From the NCBI GenBank assembly GCA_022842065.1, contig JALHQH010000025.1, forward strand, positions 95,326 to 159,325: a stretch of 64,000 nucleotides of DNA. The letters run 5' to 3'. Source of the stretch: Caldilineaceae bacterium (GTDB lineage Bacteria; Chloroflexota; Anaerolineae; Caldilineales; Caldilineaceae). Below, in pieces: positions 19,642-29,523 of the stretch; positions within the stretch are counted from its first letter, which is position 1, and every line of letters starts with the position of its first letter. A model generated the notes under the pieces. The model searched no databases. It was not told the DNA's origin and saw nothing but the letters and a program-made list of their open reading frames with translations. The position numbers and the translations under genes are program-made.

Positions 19642-21983
19642 ACGCGCAGTTGCATGTCAATCGGCGTAGCGAGCAGCTCGGCTTATTGGCCATCTTTGTG
19701 CTCTTCATCACGCTCAGTGGCTGGTACAGTCTGGCGACCCCACCCTTTGAAACGCCCGATGAACTCTATCACTACGCCCTTGTGCGTCATCTCGCCGGGG
19801 GTAATGGACTACCGGTACAGCAAGTCGGGGTAGAAGCGCCCTGGGAGCAAGAAGGTAGCCAGGCCCCGCTCTACTACCTGCTGGCCGGCTGGTTAACGCG
19901 GTCGATTGACCAAAGTGATTTTCCCGCGCTTAGCGTGCGCAATCCACGCGCCAACATCGGTGATCCGCTTTTCCCCGGCAACAAAAATTTTATGCTCTAC
20001 AGCGCCACCGCCTATCCGCTGGTGGGGACTAATTTGGCGCTGCACGTGGCGCGTTGGCTGTCGTTGCTCCTGGGCTGTCTAACCCTTTGGTTTACCTATG
20101 CGACCGCCAAGTTGGCCTTTGCCGCGCCAAACGGGTCGCCGCAAGACCAGGCGGGAAGTTGGCCCTTGCGGGCATGGTTACCGCTCATCGTCACCGGCTG
20201 GACTGCCGCAATTCCCCAGTTTGCCTTTATCAGCGCCTCTTGTTCCAACGACAGTATGATCATCGCCACCAGCGCAGTAACCCTTTACTGGTTGGTGCGG
20301 TTGGTCGTCCAAAATGGTTCGCGGGCAATCAAGCTCGGCGAGTGGGTGCTGCTTGGCGTGCTGTTGGGGTTGGCGGCGCTGAGTAAATTGCAGGGGTTGG
20401 GGCTGATCGGGCTGGCCGGCTTTGCTGTTTTGCTCATAGCGTGGCAACGCCGATCCTGGCGCTTGCCTTTGGTCGCCGCTTTACCCGTTGGCTTACCCCT
20501 CTTGTTGATTGCCGGGTGGTGGTATTGGCGCAACATTGTGCTCTATGGCGATGTTTTTGGGATCAGCTATCTGCTCGTCAACAATGGCCAGCGCACCGAG
20601 CCCATCACCCTGGCTAGTTTGCCGGGGGAACTGCGTGGGCTGCGTTACTCCTTTTGGGGCCTTTTTGGCTGGTTCAACATCTTGTTGCCCACTTGGATTT
20701 ATACGGTGCTTGATGGGCTCAGCCTGATGGGGCTGGCCGGGCTGTTTGGCCACGCGCTGCGCCGTCAGCCGGAGACCGCGCCAATTGGTCGGCCCGTGCG
20801 CTGGTTGGCCGGGATCTGGGTTGTGCTGGCGTTGGCACTGCTGGCTTACTGGATCTATCGCGCGACCGGTAGCCAGGGACGTTTGCTCTTCAACGCGTTG
20901 GGGGCGGTTATATTGCTGCTGGTCTGGGGATTGGCCTGGTGGATCGATTATTTACCCCGTCGATTACAGCCACTTTTCTGGTTGAGTCCACCCTTGTTAC
21001 TAGTCGGCAGTTCGCTCTTTGCCCTGACGGTGAGCTACCCGGCGGCCTATGCAGCACCACAGTCGATTGCAACGCTGCCCGCCACTGCCCAGCAAGTGGA
21101 AGTGATCTACCGCGGCGGCGTGGACGAAGAAGATGAGTTGCGCGTGGTCGGGTTGACCGTGCCCCAGGAACGTTATCACCCCGGCGAACGGGTGCCGGTG
21201 ACGCTCTATTTACAAGCGCTGCGTGCAGTGCAAGCCGATTACCAGCTCTTTATTCAACTGCTAGATGAACACAATCAGGAAGTGGGCAATCTCACCAGTC
21301 ATCCCGGTTGGGGACGCCACCCCACCAGCCGTTGGCAACCGGGCGCGCTTTACGCAGACAGCTATGGTGTGCTCATCGATCGTCCGATTGACAATTATGC
21401 CCCCTTGCTAGCCAAAGTCTACGTTGGTTTTATTAACCCAGCCACCGAAAAAAGTGGACGTTTTCCCATTCCGGCCTACGGTGTCGATGGCACCCCCATG
21501 CCCGAACCCTTCCTGGCCAATGTAGCCATTGCACCTGCGACGCTTCCACAACCAACGTTGCCTATGCAGCCAAACGGCGCGCAATTTGGCAATGTGATTC
21601 AACTCTCGGCGGTCAACTTTGCGGATCAAGTGCCATTGCAGGCAAGTGAAAGTTTTACCGTAACTCTCCGCTGGGATGTGCTTAATCCACCCGCAACTGA
21701 CTACACCGCCTTTATTCATCTACTCGACGCCCCGGGCAACCGGGCGACCGGCTTTGACCAAGCCCCGGCGACGCGCTTTCCCACCCGATTCTGGCGTGCC
21801 GGCGACCGCATCATCAGTGAATTGGCCATTCCCTTGCCCACGGCAGCGGGTGAATATCAACTGTGGGCCGGCCTCTACGAGACCCAAAGTGGCGGCACCC
21901 TGCGGCTACCGATCTCCGCCGCAGCCGCACAGACCACTGGCGACGGCCAAGTGTTAATTGGCACGCTAACGGTTAACCCTTGA
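19638..21983 (+). CDS. DUF2142-like polytopic membrane protein with duplicated C-terminal domain
   Basis: A 781-residue protein. After the first membrane segment comes PPFETPDELYHYALVRHL, typical of DUF2142 and related GT-C glycosyltransferases, where acidic residues in the first external loop are catalytic. About ten hydrophobic segments reach residue ~465. The remainder is beta-rich and extracytoplasmic, in two similar halves (VTLYLQ...FIQLLDEHNQ and VTLRWD...FIHLLDAPGN). It probably transfers sugars outside the membrane (inference). It is the last gene of the overlapping row begun at 16227. Confidence 0.85.
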   Translation: MNAQLHVNRRSEQLGLLAIFVLFITLSGWYSLATPPFETPDELYHYALVRHLAGGNGLPVQQVGVEAPWEQEGSQAPLYYLLAGWLTRSIDQSDFPALSVRNPRANIGDPLFPGNKNFMLYSATAYPLVGTNLALHVARWLSLLLGCLTLWFTYATAKLAFAAPNGSPQDQAGSWPLRAWLPLIVTGWTAAIPQFAFISASCSNDSMIIATSAVTLYWLVRLVVQNGSRAIKLGEWVLLGVLLGLAALSKLQGLGLIGLAGFAVLLIAWQRRSWRLPLVAALPVGLPLLLIAGWWYWRNIVLYGDVFGISYLLVNNGQRTEPITLASLPGELRGLRYSFWGLFGWFNILLPTWIYTVLDGLSLMGLAGLFGHALRRQPETAPIGRPVRWLAGIWVVLALALLAYWIYRATGSQGRLLFNALGAVILLLVWGLAWWIDYLPRRLQPLFWLSPPLLLVGSSLFALTVSYPAAYAAPQSIATLPATAQQVEVIYRGGVDEEDELRVVGLTVPQERYHPGERVPVTLYLQALRAVQADYQLFIQLLDEHNQEVGNLTSHPGWGRHPTSRWQPGALYADSYGVLIDRPIDNYAPLLAKVYVGFINPATEKSGRFPIPAYGVDGTPMPEPFLANVAIAPATLPQPTLPMQPNGAQFGNVIQLSAVNFADQVPLQASESFTVTLRWDVLNPPATDYTAFIHLLDAPGNRATGFDQAPATRFPTRFWRAGDRIISELAIPLPTAAGEYQLWAGLYETQSGGTLRLPISAAAAQTTGDGQVLIGTLTVNP

Positions 21984-21991
21984 TTTAATTC

Positions 21992-22055
21992 CTCGTTCCA
22001 CGCTGCGCGTGGAATGCCGTCGGGATGCGCCACGTCCAGCGCGCCACGCAACGTT
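21992..22055. repeat. REP-like palindromic element
   Basis: CTCGTTCCACGCTGCGCGTGG begins a compact hairpin (TTCCACGC/GCGTGGAA type) followed by GCCGTCGGGATGCGCC. The sequence resembles the widespread CGTTCCCACGC..GCGTGGGAATGC REP family. The related element at 37898-37985 supports this. Confidence 0.7.
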
Positions 22056-22177
22056 TTTTTCGCACAGGCCGATTGGGACTAGCCACAGCTTATGCCCAGC
22101 GGCTATGTCCTTACACACGCTTTTCCTACACAATCTTCCTATACTGTTCATGTACCATCTCTCTTTAGAAAATATGT

Positions 22178-22220
22178 TTCACACTGCGTGGCCGCATGGC
22201 ATGCGGCCACGCAGTGTGAA
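22178..22220. promoter_or_regulatory. 43-bp perfect palindrome before katE
   Basis: Positions 22178-22220 are perfectly symmetric about G22199: arms start TTCACACTGCGTGGCCGCAT. It ends 28 bases before the katE start codon and would form a 21-bp stem with a single-base centre in the mRNA leader. It may be an operator, a leader hairpin or an inserted palindromic repeat. Confidence 0.8.
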
Positions 22221-22248
22221 GCTTGTAGTGAGCAAAAGGATTGCGTGC

Positions 22249-24453
22249 ATGAGCAACAACAAGGCAGCCAAGGGCAAAAACAGTAACGGTTATCAGGTCA
22301 ATGCCGCGAGCAAAGAGCAGGATCTGGCCGCTGTCACCGTCAAAGATGACCAACGGTTGACGACCAAACAGGGCCAACCGGTCAGCGATGACCAGAATTC
22401 CTTGCGCGCCGGCCAGCGCGGCCCCACACTGCTGGAAGATTACATCCTGCGCGAAAAGATCCAGCACTTTGACCACGAGCGCATTCCCGAGCGGGTTGTC
22501 CATGCGCGCGGGGCGGGGGCACATGGCTATTTCCAAGTTTACGAGTCAATGGCCCAATATACCAGCGCCAAAGTGCTGCAAGATCCCGCGGTGCAAACGC
22601 CAGTCTTTGTGCGTTTTTCGACAGTAGCCGGCTCGCGCGGCTCCGCCGACACCGCGCGCGATGTGCGTGGTTTTGCCGTCAAAATGTACACGTCCGAAGG
22701 TAACTGGGATCTCGTCGGCAACAACATTCCGGTCTTCTTTATTCAAGATGCCATTAAATTTCCCGACCTGATTCATGCGGTGAAACCGGAGCCGCACAAC
22801 GAAATCCCCCAAGCGGCTTCGGCCCACGATACCTTCTACGACTTTATCTCGCTGACTCCCGAATCGATGCATATGATCATGTGGGTGATGAGTGATCGCG
22901 CCATCCCGCGTAGCTACCGTATGATGGAGGGTTTTGGCGTCCATAGCTTCCGGTTGATCAATGCCGCTGGGGAAGCCCATTTTGTAAAGTTCCACTGGAA
23001 ACCAGTCCTCGGTGCCCACTCCCTGGTCTGGGATGAGGCGGTAAAGATCGCCGGCCAGGATGCGGATTTCCACCGCCGCGATCTGTGGGAAGCGATTGAA
23101 AAAGGCGATTACCCAGAGTGGGAGTTGGGTATTCAACTCTTGCCCGCAGCCGATGAAGAGAAGTTTGACTTTGACGTGCTCGATGCCACCAAACTCTGGC
23201 CGGAGGATCTGATTCCGATTCAGCGCATTGGCAAAATGACCCTTAACCGCAACCCCGACAACTACTTTTCGGAAACCGAGCAGGTCGCCTTTATGACAAC
23301 CAACATTGTCCCCGGCATCGACTTTACCGACGATCCGCTCTTACAAGGGCGCAACTTCTCGTATCTGGATACACAGCTCAGCCGCTTGGGTAGCCCGAAT
23401 TTTGCCGAACTGCCGATCAACCGGCCGGTCTCACCCACGTCGAATTTTCAACGTGATGCGCAGATGCGCCACACGATCAACAAGGGCCGCGTTGCCTATG
23501 CGCCGGCTTCGCTGGATGGCCATTCGCCGGATGAAGTTTACAATGAGCAGGGATTCAAGAGTTACCCGCAAATGGTAAATGGGCCCAAAGTACGGGTGCG
23601 CAGCGAAAGTTTTGGCGATCACTATGGCCAGGCCCGCCTTTTCTGGAACAGCATGGCCCCCGTCGAGAAAGAGCACATTGTCAAAGCGCTGCAATTTGAG
23701 CTGAGCAAGGTAGAGACCAGGGCTGTGCGCCAGCGCATGTTGGGCCACCTGGCGCAGATCAATGAAGTGATGGCTGCGCAGATCGGCTTGGCGATTGGCG
23801 AACAAGTGCAGACCAGCCACGCCACCGCCAAACCCAATGGCACCGCAGATTCCGCCGCCGAGATCAAGGTGCTGGCCGACGCGATCTCGCCGACGACGGC
23901 GTCGGGTGGGCTAGAGCAGACCAGCGGCTTAAGTCTGGAAACGGGTCAAACCAAGAGCGCCAAAGGACGCAAAGTGGCGATCCTTGCCGCCGCCGGAGTT
24001 GACGCGGGGCAGGTGCAGGCGATTCAAGCTGCATTAAAAGCGGCCGGGGCAATGGGAGAGATCGTTGGCCCACACCTAGGTACGCTGGCCGGCAATAATG
24101 GCGCAGGTGATGTCGAGGCCACCAAAACCTTTGCCAACAGTGGCTCGGTGCTCTTTGATGCGGTCTATGTGCCAGGCGGGGCCAAAAGCATTGAGGCTTT
24201 ACGCAAGATGGGCGATGCCCGCCGTTTTGTAGACGAAGCGTTCAAACATGGCAAAGCCATCGGGGCTGTGGGTGAAGGGGTAGAGCTGGTCATGGCCGCC
24301 GAACTTGGGCAGTTGGTTGACCAACAGGATGCCGCCGACTTAGGCGTGTTACTGGGCAAAGGAAGTGACAAAGGCATCGCCAAACAATTCGTCGATGCCC
24401 TCGCCCAACATCGCTTCCGCAATCGCGAACAGGTCGAGATGCTGGCAGCGTAG
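22249..24453 (+). CDS. katE: Large-subunit catalase HPII
   Basis: Haem catalase that dismutates hydrogen peroxide. The 734 residues match the large (HPII) clade with its C-terminal class I amidotransferase-like domain (about 570-734, [13 protein letters not shown] onward). The active-site His lies in [12 protein letters not shown], the distal Asn in [18 protein letters not shown] and the proximal haem Tyr in [12 protein letters not shown]. The start ATG at 22249 follows AAAAGGA; the longer open frame upstream runs through the palindrome and a REP-like element, so I reject it. It is a single-gene unit closed by a strong terminator. Confidence 0.95.
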   Translation: MSNNKAAKGKNSNGYQVNAASKEQDLAAVTVKDDQRLTTKQGQPVSDDQNSLRAGQRGPTLLEDYILREKIQHFDHERIPERVVHARGAGAHGYFQVYESMAQYTSAKVLQDPAVQTPVFVRFSTVAGSRGSADTARDVRGFAVKMYTSEGNWDLVGNNIPVFFIQDAIKFPDLIHAVKPEPHNEIPQAASAHDTFYDFISLTPESMHMIMWVMSDRAIPRSYRMMEGFGVHSFRLINAAGEAHFVKFHWKPVLGAHSLVWDEAVKIAGQDADFHRRDLWEAIEKGDYPEWELGIQLLPAADEEKFDFDVLDATKLWPEDLIPIQRIGKMTLNRNPDNYFSETEQVAFMTTNIVPGIDFTDDPLLQGRNFSYLDTQLSRLGSPNFAELPINRPVSPTSNFQRDAQMRHTINKGRVAYAPASLDGHSPDEVYNEQGFKSYPQMVNGPKVRVRSESFGDHYGQARLFWNSMAPVEKEHIVKALQFELSKVETRAVRQRMLGHLAQINEVMAAQIGLAIGEQVQTSHATAKPNGTADSAAEIKVLADAISPTTASGGLEQTSGLSLETGQTKSAKGRKVAILAAAGVDAGQVQAIQAALKAAGAMGEIVGPHLGTLAGNNGAGDVEATKTFANSGSVLFDAVYVPGGAKSIEALRKMGDARRFVDEAFKHGKAIGAVGEGVELVMAAELGQLVDQQDAADLGVLLGKGSDKGIAKQFVDALAQHRFRNREQVEMLAA

Positions 24454-24488
24454 AGAGTGTTTTAAAATAACTTTCTGACCTGTATATG

Positions 24489-24530
24489 AAAAGAGAGTGC
24501 GCTGTTTAATCAAACAGCGCACTCTCTTTT
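24489..24530. terminator. Bidirectional terminator between katE and HNH gene
   Basis: AAAAGAGAGTGCGCTGTTT (24489-24507), a 4-base loop and its exact complement (24512-24530) form a 19-bp stem ending in A/T runs, suited to both convergent genes. Confidence 0.9.
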
Positions 24531-24546
24531 CAGGAAAAAACCCCAG

Positions 24547-24999
24547 TCATATCGATTTTAAGACGGGATCAGTATGTGGCGGATGGCGATTTACGGCAAC
24601 ATCTGCTGCGCGGATGTTGCGTATGCGTAATCGATTGAGATCAAGTTGAGCAATCGTGGCACGACCGGTAGGTGTCAACCCAATTAGTTCAGTACAATCG
24701 GCTGACCAAATGAAATGGGCTGACCATATCATTTGGCGCGGATGAAACAGTGCGCAAGCCAACCCCGATTCTGGATCAGTGCCTAACGCAAGATTAGATT
24801 TACGCCGATTACAGTGGAAGCAAGCTAACGCCAAGTTTTCAATATCGTCGGTGCCACCTTGTGCGAGCGACACAATATGATCGATGGTAAAGCGAACGTA
24901 TTGCCATTTCTCAATCGTATGGCAGTATTCACACAGACCATCGGCGCGTTCATGCACATGACGCTGTATAGTATCAGCAAGGCGGCGACGACCCGGCAT
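24547..24999 (-). CDS. HNH endonuclease
   Basis: A 150-residue nuclease. CEYC near residue 24, FTIDHIVSLAQGGTDD and NLALACFHCNRRKSN give the complete HNH/zinc arrangement (CxxC, DH, N, CxxC). The rest shows no other domain. It lies one base downstream of the small gene at 25001, so the two are translationally linked. Such pairs recur in filamentous bacteria as I remember; toxin-antitoxin-like or defence roles are possible but unproven. Confidence 0.88.
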   Translation of the reverse strand: MPGRRRLADTIQRHVHERADGLCEYCHTIEKWQYVRFTIDHIVSLAQGGTDDIENLALACFHCNRRKSNLALGTDPESGLACALFHPRQMIWSAHFIWSADCTELIGLTPTGRATIAQLDLNRLRIRNIRAADVAVNRHPPHTDPVLKSI

Positions 25000-25000
25000 G

Positions 25001-25288
25001 TTATGCGTCCTGGGTGGCTTGTGTGAGGATTAGATTGCGTACGGTACGATTCACAAAACTTAAGTAATCGTCGATCTCCTCATATAGATCGAGTTCTTGG
25101 TTTTCGCTTTTGCTCAGTTGTAACTTGTGCTGTTTGTTCAGCAATAGTTCGATGCGCTCCTGGACAGTGGCCGTTGCCCGAAACACAGGAATACCTTCCT
25201 CTAACTCTAAACGCACTGCATTATCTAGTGGGAGCGTTGCCGGTAGTCTTTGCAACTGGGGGATGGGGTGAATGGCATTGATCGTCAT
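25001..25288 (-). CDS. Small partner protein of HNH nuclease
   Basis: A 95-residue protein. The C-terminal half is predicted helical: VQERIELLLNKQHKLQLS, then ELDLYEEIDDYLSFVNRTVRNLI. I do not recognise a named family, though the pattern occurs next to HNH genes. It could be an antitoxin or accessory subunit. ATG at 25288 follows AAGGGA. Confidence 0.7.
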   Translation of the reverse strand: MTINAIHPIPQLQRLPATLPLDNAVRLELEEGIPVFRATATVQERIELLLNKQHKLQLSKSENQELDLYEEIDDYLSFVNRTVRNLILTQATQDA

Positions 25289-25362
25289 CTGAATTTCCCT
25301 TCTCGTAATAGTACTTCAGCTAAGTATACAACTAGATTTTCCCAGCAGCCAAAGCAGGACAA

Positions 25363-26178
25363 TTACGGTACCAGCAATACTGGCCCCTTAAGCTCACTCA
25401 GCAGTTCGCTATATTCAATTGGCAGGACGAGGGCTTGGTTGACTACGGTGCGGGCGATAGTTTGGGCAGTATAACTTTCCACAATGGCGATGACAACCCC
25501 TTCTACTGCTTGTGCTTGTAAATAGGTAATCAACTGCGCTCGCATTGTATCCAACATTGCTGTGCTGGTCACCAACAGGACGCGCAAGGGTTGTTTGGCC
25601 TGCTGCGAAAGCTGCGCGGCCAAGGCCAAGGCTCGGTCAGCGCTAGGGGAGCCGGTGTAGACTAGGGTCAACGGATAGGTGAGCTGATCGCGATCGCCGA
25701 GCAGGAGCAGTGGTCGCTGCGCCCGTTGAACCACGGTGCGGGCAGTTGTCCCAAGCCCTTGCCGCGCTAGCCAACTCGTACGCCCTAGGCTGAGCAGCAG
25801 GGCACCTGCCGCTTCGCTTAACAGTTCGTCCTCAATCCCACCACGCCTGACTTGAAAAGTCCAACTCACCTGCGACTCACCGGCGACGCGCGCCAGGGTA
25901 CGCCGCAGTTCATCGGCCAGCGCACGTAATTGGCGTTCCATATTCTGGCTCTCTAAGGGGCGCACCCTGGCGGTATAGAAGCCCACTTCGCGACAAAAGG
26001 GAGTATTGCAGAGACGCAGCAGGCGATCATCCTCGACAAAAATTCCATATAACTCTGCGTGCATGGCTGCGGCCAGTTGTGCCCCCGCCCGCAGGGCGGC
26101 GCGGCTAGTCGGCGATGCATCCAGCGCAACTACAATGCGCACCGGTGTGCCGTTAGCTTGTTCATTTTGCTCGGTCAT
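25363..26178 (-). CDS. Tandem universal stress protein (UspA-like)
   Basis: A 271-residue protein with two Usp-like halves. The first begins RIVVALDASPTSRAALRAGAQLA and has a loose ATP-loop-like segment; the second begins LTLVYTGSPSADRALALAAQLS and ends PVLLVP. The ATG overlaps the last base of the lon-like stop (TGATG), indicating translational coupling. It is the last gene of a four-gene minus-strand operon. Confidence 0.85.
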   Translation of the reverse strand: MTEQNEQANGTPVRIVVALDASPTSRAALRAGAQLAAAMHAELYGIFVEDDRLLRLCNTPFCREVGFYTARVRPLESQNMERQLRALADELRRTLARVAGESQVSWTFQVRRGGIEDELLSEAAGALLLSLGRTSWLARQGLGTTARTVVQRAQRPLLLLGDRDQLTYPLTLVYTGSPSADRALALAAQLSQQAKQPLRVLLVTSTAMLDTMRAQLITYLQAQAVEGVVIAIVESYTAQTIARTVVNQALVLPIEYSELLSELKGPVLLVP

Positions 26179-28646
26179 CAGCCTTTTCTCCCCTTTACCC
26201 CATCCTTCTTCGCAGCTTCCTTTTTCGCAATGGCTTGTTTGGCGGTCGCATCGAGCGCAGCGCGCTTGTCGGCAAAGGCTTGTAGCCGTTGGGCAACCAG
26301 TTGGTTCACCGTACCTGGGGTATAGTTGCCAGCCTCATCCGGCGCGCCGGCCGCCATGCCAGTCAAAAGTTCGATCCCCTCTTCCACCGTGGCGATAGGG
26401 TAGATGTGAAATTGGCCCGCCGCCGCGGCCGCGACCACATCCTGGCGCAACATCAGATGTTTGACGTTGGCCAGCGGGATCAATACCCCCTGCTCACCAG
26501 TCAACCCACGCGCCTGGCAGAGATCAAAGAAGCCTTCGATCTTCTCGTTGGCACCGCCAATTGCCTGCACCCGCCCATGTTGATCAACCGACCCGGTGAC
26601 GGCCAGCGCCTGTTTGATGGGAATCTGGCCGATGGCCGAGAGCAGGGCATAAAACTCGGTGGAAGAGGCGCTATCACCATCGACACCGCCATAGGATTGC
26701 TCAAAGACCAAGCTGGCCGAGAGCGACAGCGGACGATCCGTGGCATAACGGGCGCGCAACAGGCTGGCCAGAATCAGCACCCCTTTGGAGTGGCTCGGCC
26801 CACTCATCTCGACTTCGCGCTCAATGTTGACGACTTCGCCACTGCCCATGTGAACGGTCGCCGTAATGCGCGAGGGCTGACCAAAGGCATAGTTGCCCAG
26901 TTGCACCACCGACAGACCGTTGATCTGCCCAACCTTGCTGCCGGTGGTATCAATCAGCACAGTCTGGCGCAGGATCGACTCTTGCAGCCGTTCGCTGACG
27001 CGGTTGGAACGATAGATCTGCCCATCAATCGCCTGTTGCACATGGCTGGCGCTGACGATGGGGGCACTGGACTGGGCCGCCCAGTAATCGGCTTCTTCCA
27101 TCAGATCAACGACCGACTGCATCCGGGCGCTGAGCCGCTCGTTGTCACTGACCATGCGTGAGCTTTGTTCAATGATGCGGCCCACCGCGCTGCGATCAAA
27201 AGGGTGCAACTTTTCACGGCGTACAATGCTAGCAATCAACTGGGCATAACGGCGCTCGTTCTCCTCATCGCGCACCAACTCATCGCTAAAATCCGCTGCC
27301 ACCTTAAACAGTTCATTGAAATCGGGATCGTATTGGGAGAGCGTGTAGTAGGCATTACGGTCACCCACCAGCACTACCTTGACATTCAGCGGGATCGGCT
27401 GTGCTTCCAGCGAAATCGTCGTGGTGAGATTCATCATCTGCCCCGGCGATTCGATGCGAACCTCGTGGAATTGGAGGGCGCGCTTGAGCCCTTCCCAGGC
27501 GTAGGGATTGGCCAGCACCTTGAGCGCGTCGAGGATCACATAGCCGCCATTAGCCCGGTGTAACACACCTGGCTTGATCAGCGTAAAGTCGGTAATCAGT
27601 GCGCCCATGGTTGCCATCTGCTCAATCCGACCCACCAGGTTAAGGTAAGAAGGGTTGCTCTCATAGATCACCGGCGCGCCGGTCAGGTCGCTGGCGTCAA
27701 CGAGCAGGTTGACGGTATAGCGGCGCAAGAGGGGCGAAACCGGCAGGCCGCCAGGTAGGGTCGGCATGGGGGTGCCATCTTCCTTTTTCTCTTCAGCGTT
27801 AAGGAAATCGGCCAGATTCGCATTAACATCTTTTTGCAGCGCACGCAGATAGTCCACCACGGCGGGTAGCTCGTTATATTGCTGATAGAGCTCCTCCAAC
27901 AGGTCGTTGAGGACAAAGGTAGCGACCTCTTCGTTGAGCGCACGCAAGCGGTCGCGCACATCCCGTTCCAGGCGCGGCATTTGGAGCAGTACCTTTTGCA
28001 GCTGTTCCTGCAAGACATCAACCTCGGCGGTGAGGCGATCCTGTTCCTCCTGCGGCAACTGGTTAAATTCTTCAGGACCAAGCGCATTGCCATCCTTGAA
28101 GGGCGCAAAGACCAGCCCAGAAGGGGTGCGCAAGAGGGTTAATCCTCGTCCGCGGGCCTGTTCCTGCAAGGCATTGAGCTGGGTCTGCTGCTGCTCCTGT
28201 AATTCCAGCTCTAACGTGCGGCGGCGAGTCTGGTATTCTTCGTTCTCAAAGGCAGAGGAGAGGGCATTACGCAGATCTTCGACCAGCCGTTGCACGTCGT
28301 TGCGCAAGGTTTTGCCCATGCCCGCGGGCAGCCGTAACGCCAGGGGCATATAGGGCTGCTCAAAATTGTTGACATAACACCAGTCGTCGGGCGGCGGCTC
28401 TTGGGCGGCTTGTTCATGCACATAACGTTCGACCAGCGCATGTTTGCCGGTCCCTGAAGGGCCCAATGCAAAGATATTATAGCCGTGGCGACTCATCCCA
28501 ATCCCAAATTTGACGGCATGAATGGCCCGCTCCTGGCCGACAAACTCGGAGATGTCGTTTAAATCATCGGTTGTGGTAAAGGCAAGTGATGGTAAGGTAA
28601 AACGATGATAAAGCGCTGGTGGGGATAATGGTGATACGGTAGGCAC
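26178..28646 (-). CDS. Lon-like ATP-dependent protease (AAA_32/S16)
   Basis: A protease of 822 residues from the start chosen. An N-terminal AAA segment has Walker A GPSGTGKHAL. The middle has a long coiled coil (EEEQ-rich). The C-terminal S16 domain has the catalytic Ser in GVDGDSASSTEF and the Lys in ANEKIEGFF. This is the soluble bacterial LonB-like group that lacks the classical Lon N-domain. The start at GTG 28646 follows AAGGA; an alternative TTG at 28718 would overlap the upstream gene by 20 bp. Confidence 0.93.
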   Translation of the reverse strand: MPTVSPLSPPALYHRFTLPSLAFTTTDDLNDISEFVGQERAIHAVKFGIGMSRHGYNIFALGPSGTGKHALVERYVHEQAAQEPPPDDWCYVNNFEQPYMPLALRLPAGMGKTLRNDVQRLVEDLRNALSSAFENEEYQTRRRTLELELQEQQQTQLNALQEQARGRGLTLLRTPSGLVFAPFKDGNALGPEEFNQLPQEEQDRLTAEVDVLQEQLQKVLLQMPRLERDVRDRLRALNEEVATFVLNDLLEELYQQYNELPAVVDYLRALQKDVNANLADFLNAEEKKEDGTPMPTLPGGLPVSPLLRRYTVNLLVDASDLTGAPVIYESNPSYLNLVGRIEQMATMGALITDFTLIKPGVLHRANGGYVILDALKVLANPYAWEGLKRALQFHEVRIESPGQMMNLTTTISLEAQPIPLNVKVVLVGDRNAYYTLSQYDPDFNELFKVAADFSDELVRDEENERRYAQLIASIVRREKLHPFDRSAVGRIIEQSSRMVSDNERLSARMQSVVDLMEEADYWAAQSSAPIVSASHVQQAIDGQIYRSNRVSERLQESILRQTVLIDTTGSKVGQINGLSVVQLGNYAFGQPSRITATVHMGSGEVVNIEREVEMSGPSHSKGVLILASLLRARYATDRPLSLSASLVFEQSYGGVDGDSASSTEFYALLSAIGQIPIKQALAVTGSVDQHGRVQAIGGANEKIEGFFDLCQARGLTGEQGVLIPLANVKHLMLRQDVVAAAAAGQFHIYPIATVEEGIELLTGMAAGAPDEAGNYTPGTVNQLVAQRLQAFADKRAALDATAKQAIAKKEAAKKDGVKGRKG

Positions 28647-28698
28647 GATTCGCTGTCCTTCCACTGTGGGGTAGCTGGTCAGTTTTGGTATGCAACCT

Positions 28699-29523
28699 TC
28701 ACGGCGGCACGACTTCAACCAGCCACTCCTCTTCTAGCTCCCTTAATAGACCATTCTGTTGTAATTTACCCAACGTTGTCTGTACCATCTGCTGCAATTC
28801 AAAGGCGTTGCGCCCCATCGCAATGACATAGGGATTACTTTCCAGCGTGTTCCCTACGGTAACAAGCGGGGCACCGGCTACTTGGCTAATGCGCAGGGTA
28901 ACATTGTCAACCAGGAGCGCGTCAACCGTGTCCCCATCGACTAGGGCGGCGACCGCTTCGGCGGCAGTTTCAAAGGGGATCAGTTGCAGATCGGGTGCGG
29001 TGCGCTGTAAACGGCGCCCGACCATATCCGCCATACTGCCCCACTCGACCCCGATGCGCTGATTGGTGAGTTGGTCAACACTGGGCAACGCACTATCGCG
29101 ATGCACGGCCAGGACAATCCCGGCGTCAAAATAGGGGAGGGAATAAGCAAGATCTTCAGTCAGCCGCTCATCAAAGGGCAGCGCACTGATCACACTGTCG
29201 ACGCGGCCGGTTTGCACCGCGTCGATTAGGCTGTCAAACCCAATCGGCACAATTTCAAGCCGCAGCCCCCACTCGGCGGCCATCCGCTTGGCCAGGGCGA
29301 CATCATAGCCGGTGGGCTGGCCATTGGCGTCGAGCCATTCAAAGGGCGGAAAGCTGGGATCCATGCCGACGCGCCAGACCTTGTCACGCTGCATCGTCTG
29401 CCAAACCGGGTCGCGCCGCAGCAAGAAGTTTTGCGCTTGGGGCGAGAGGGTGAGCAGAAAGGCGACCACGATAAACAGTAGAAACAGCGTCCCGCCAATC
29501 GCCCAGCCGCGCTGTTTGGTCAT
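28699..29523 (-). CDS. Solute-binding protein, family 3 (amino-acid type)
   Basis: A 274-residue binding protein with an N-terminal membrane anchor (about 8-27, no lipobox Cys). The family 3 signature region is WRVGMDPSFPPFEWLDANGQ, followed by GYDVALAKRMAAEW. Transport binding proteins normally sit beside permease and ATPase genes; none is here, so an orphan receptor or a sensor role is possible. The ATG overlaps the preceding stop by 4 bp. Confidence 0.88.
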   Translation of the reverse strand: MTKQRGWAIGGTLFLLFIVVAFLLTLSPQAQNFLLRRDPVWQTMQRDKVWRVGMDPSFPPFEWLDANGQPTGYDVALAKRMAAEWGLRLEIVPIGFDSLIDAVQTGRVDSVISALPFDERLTEDLAYSLPYFDAGIVLAVHRDSALPSVDQLTNQRIGVEWGSMADMVGRRLQRTAPDLQLIPFETAAEAVAALVDGDTVDALLVDNVTLRISQVAGAPLVTVGNTLESNPYVIAMGRNAFELQQMVQTTLGKLQQNGLLRELEEEWLVEVVPP

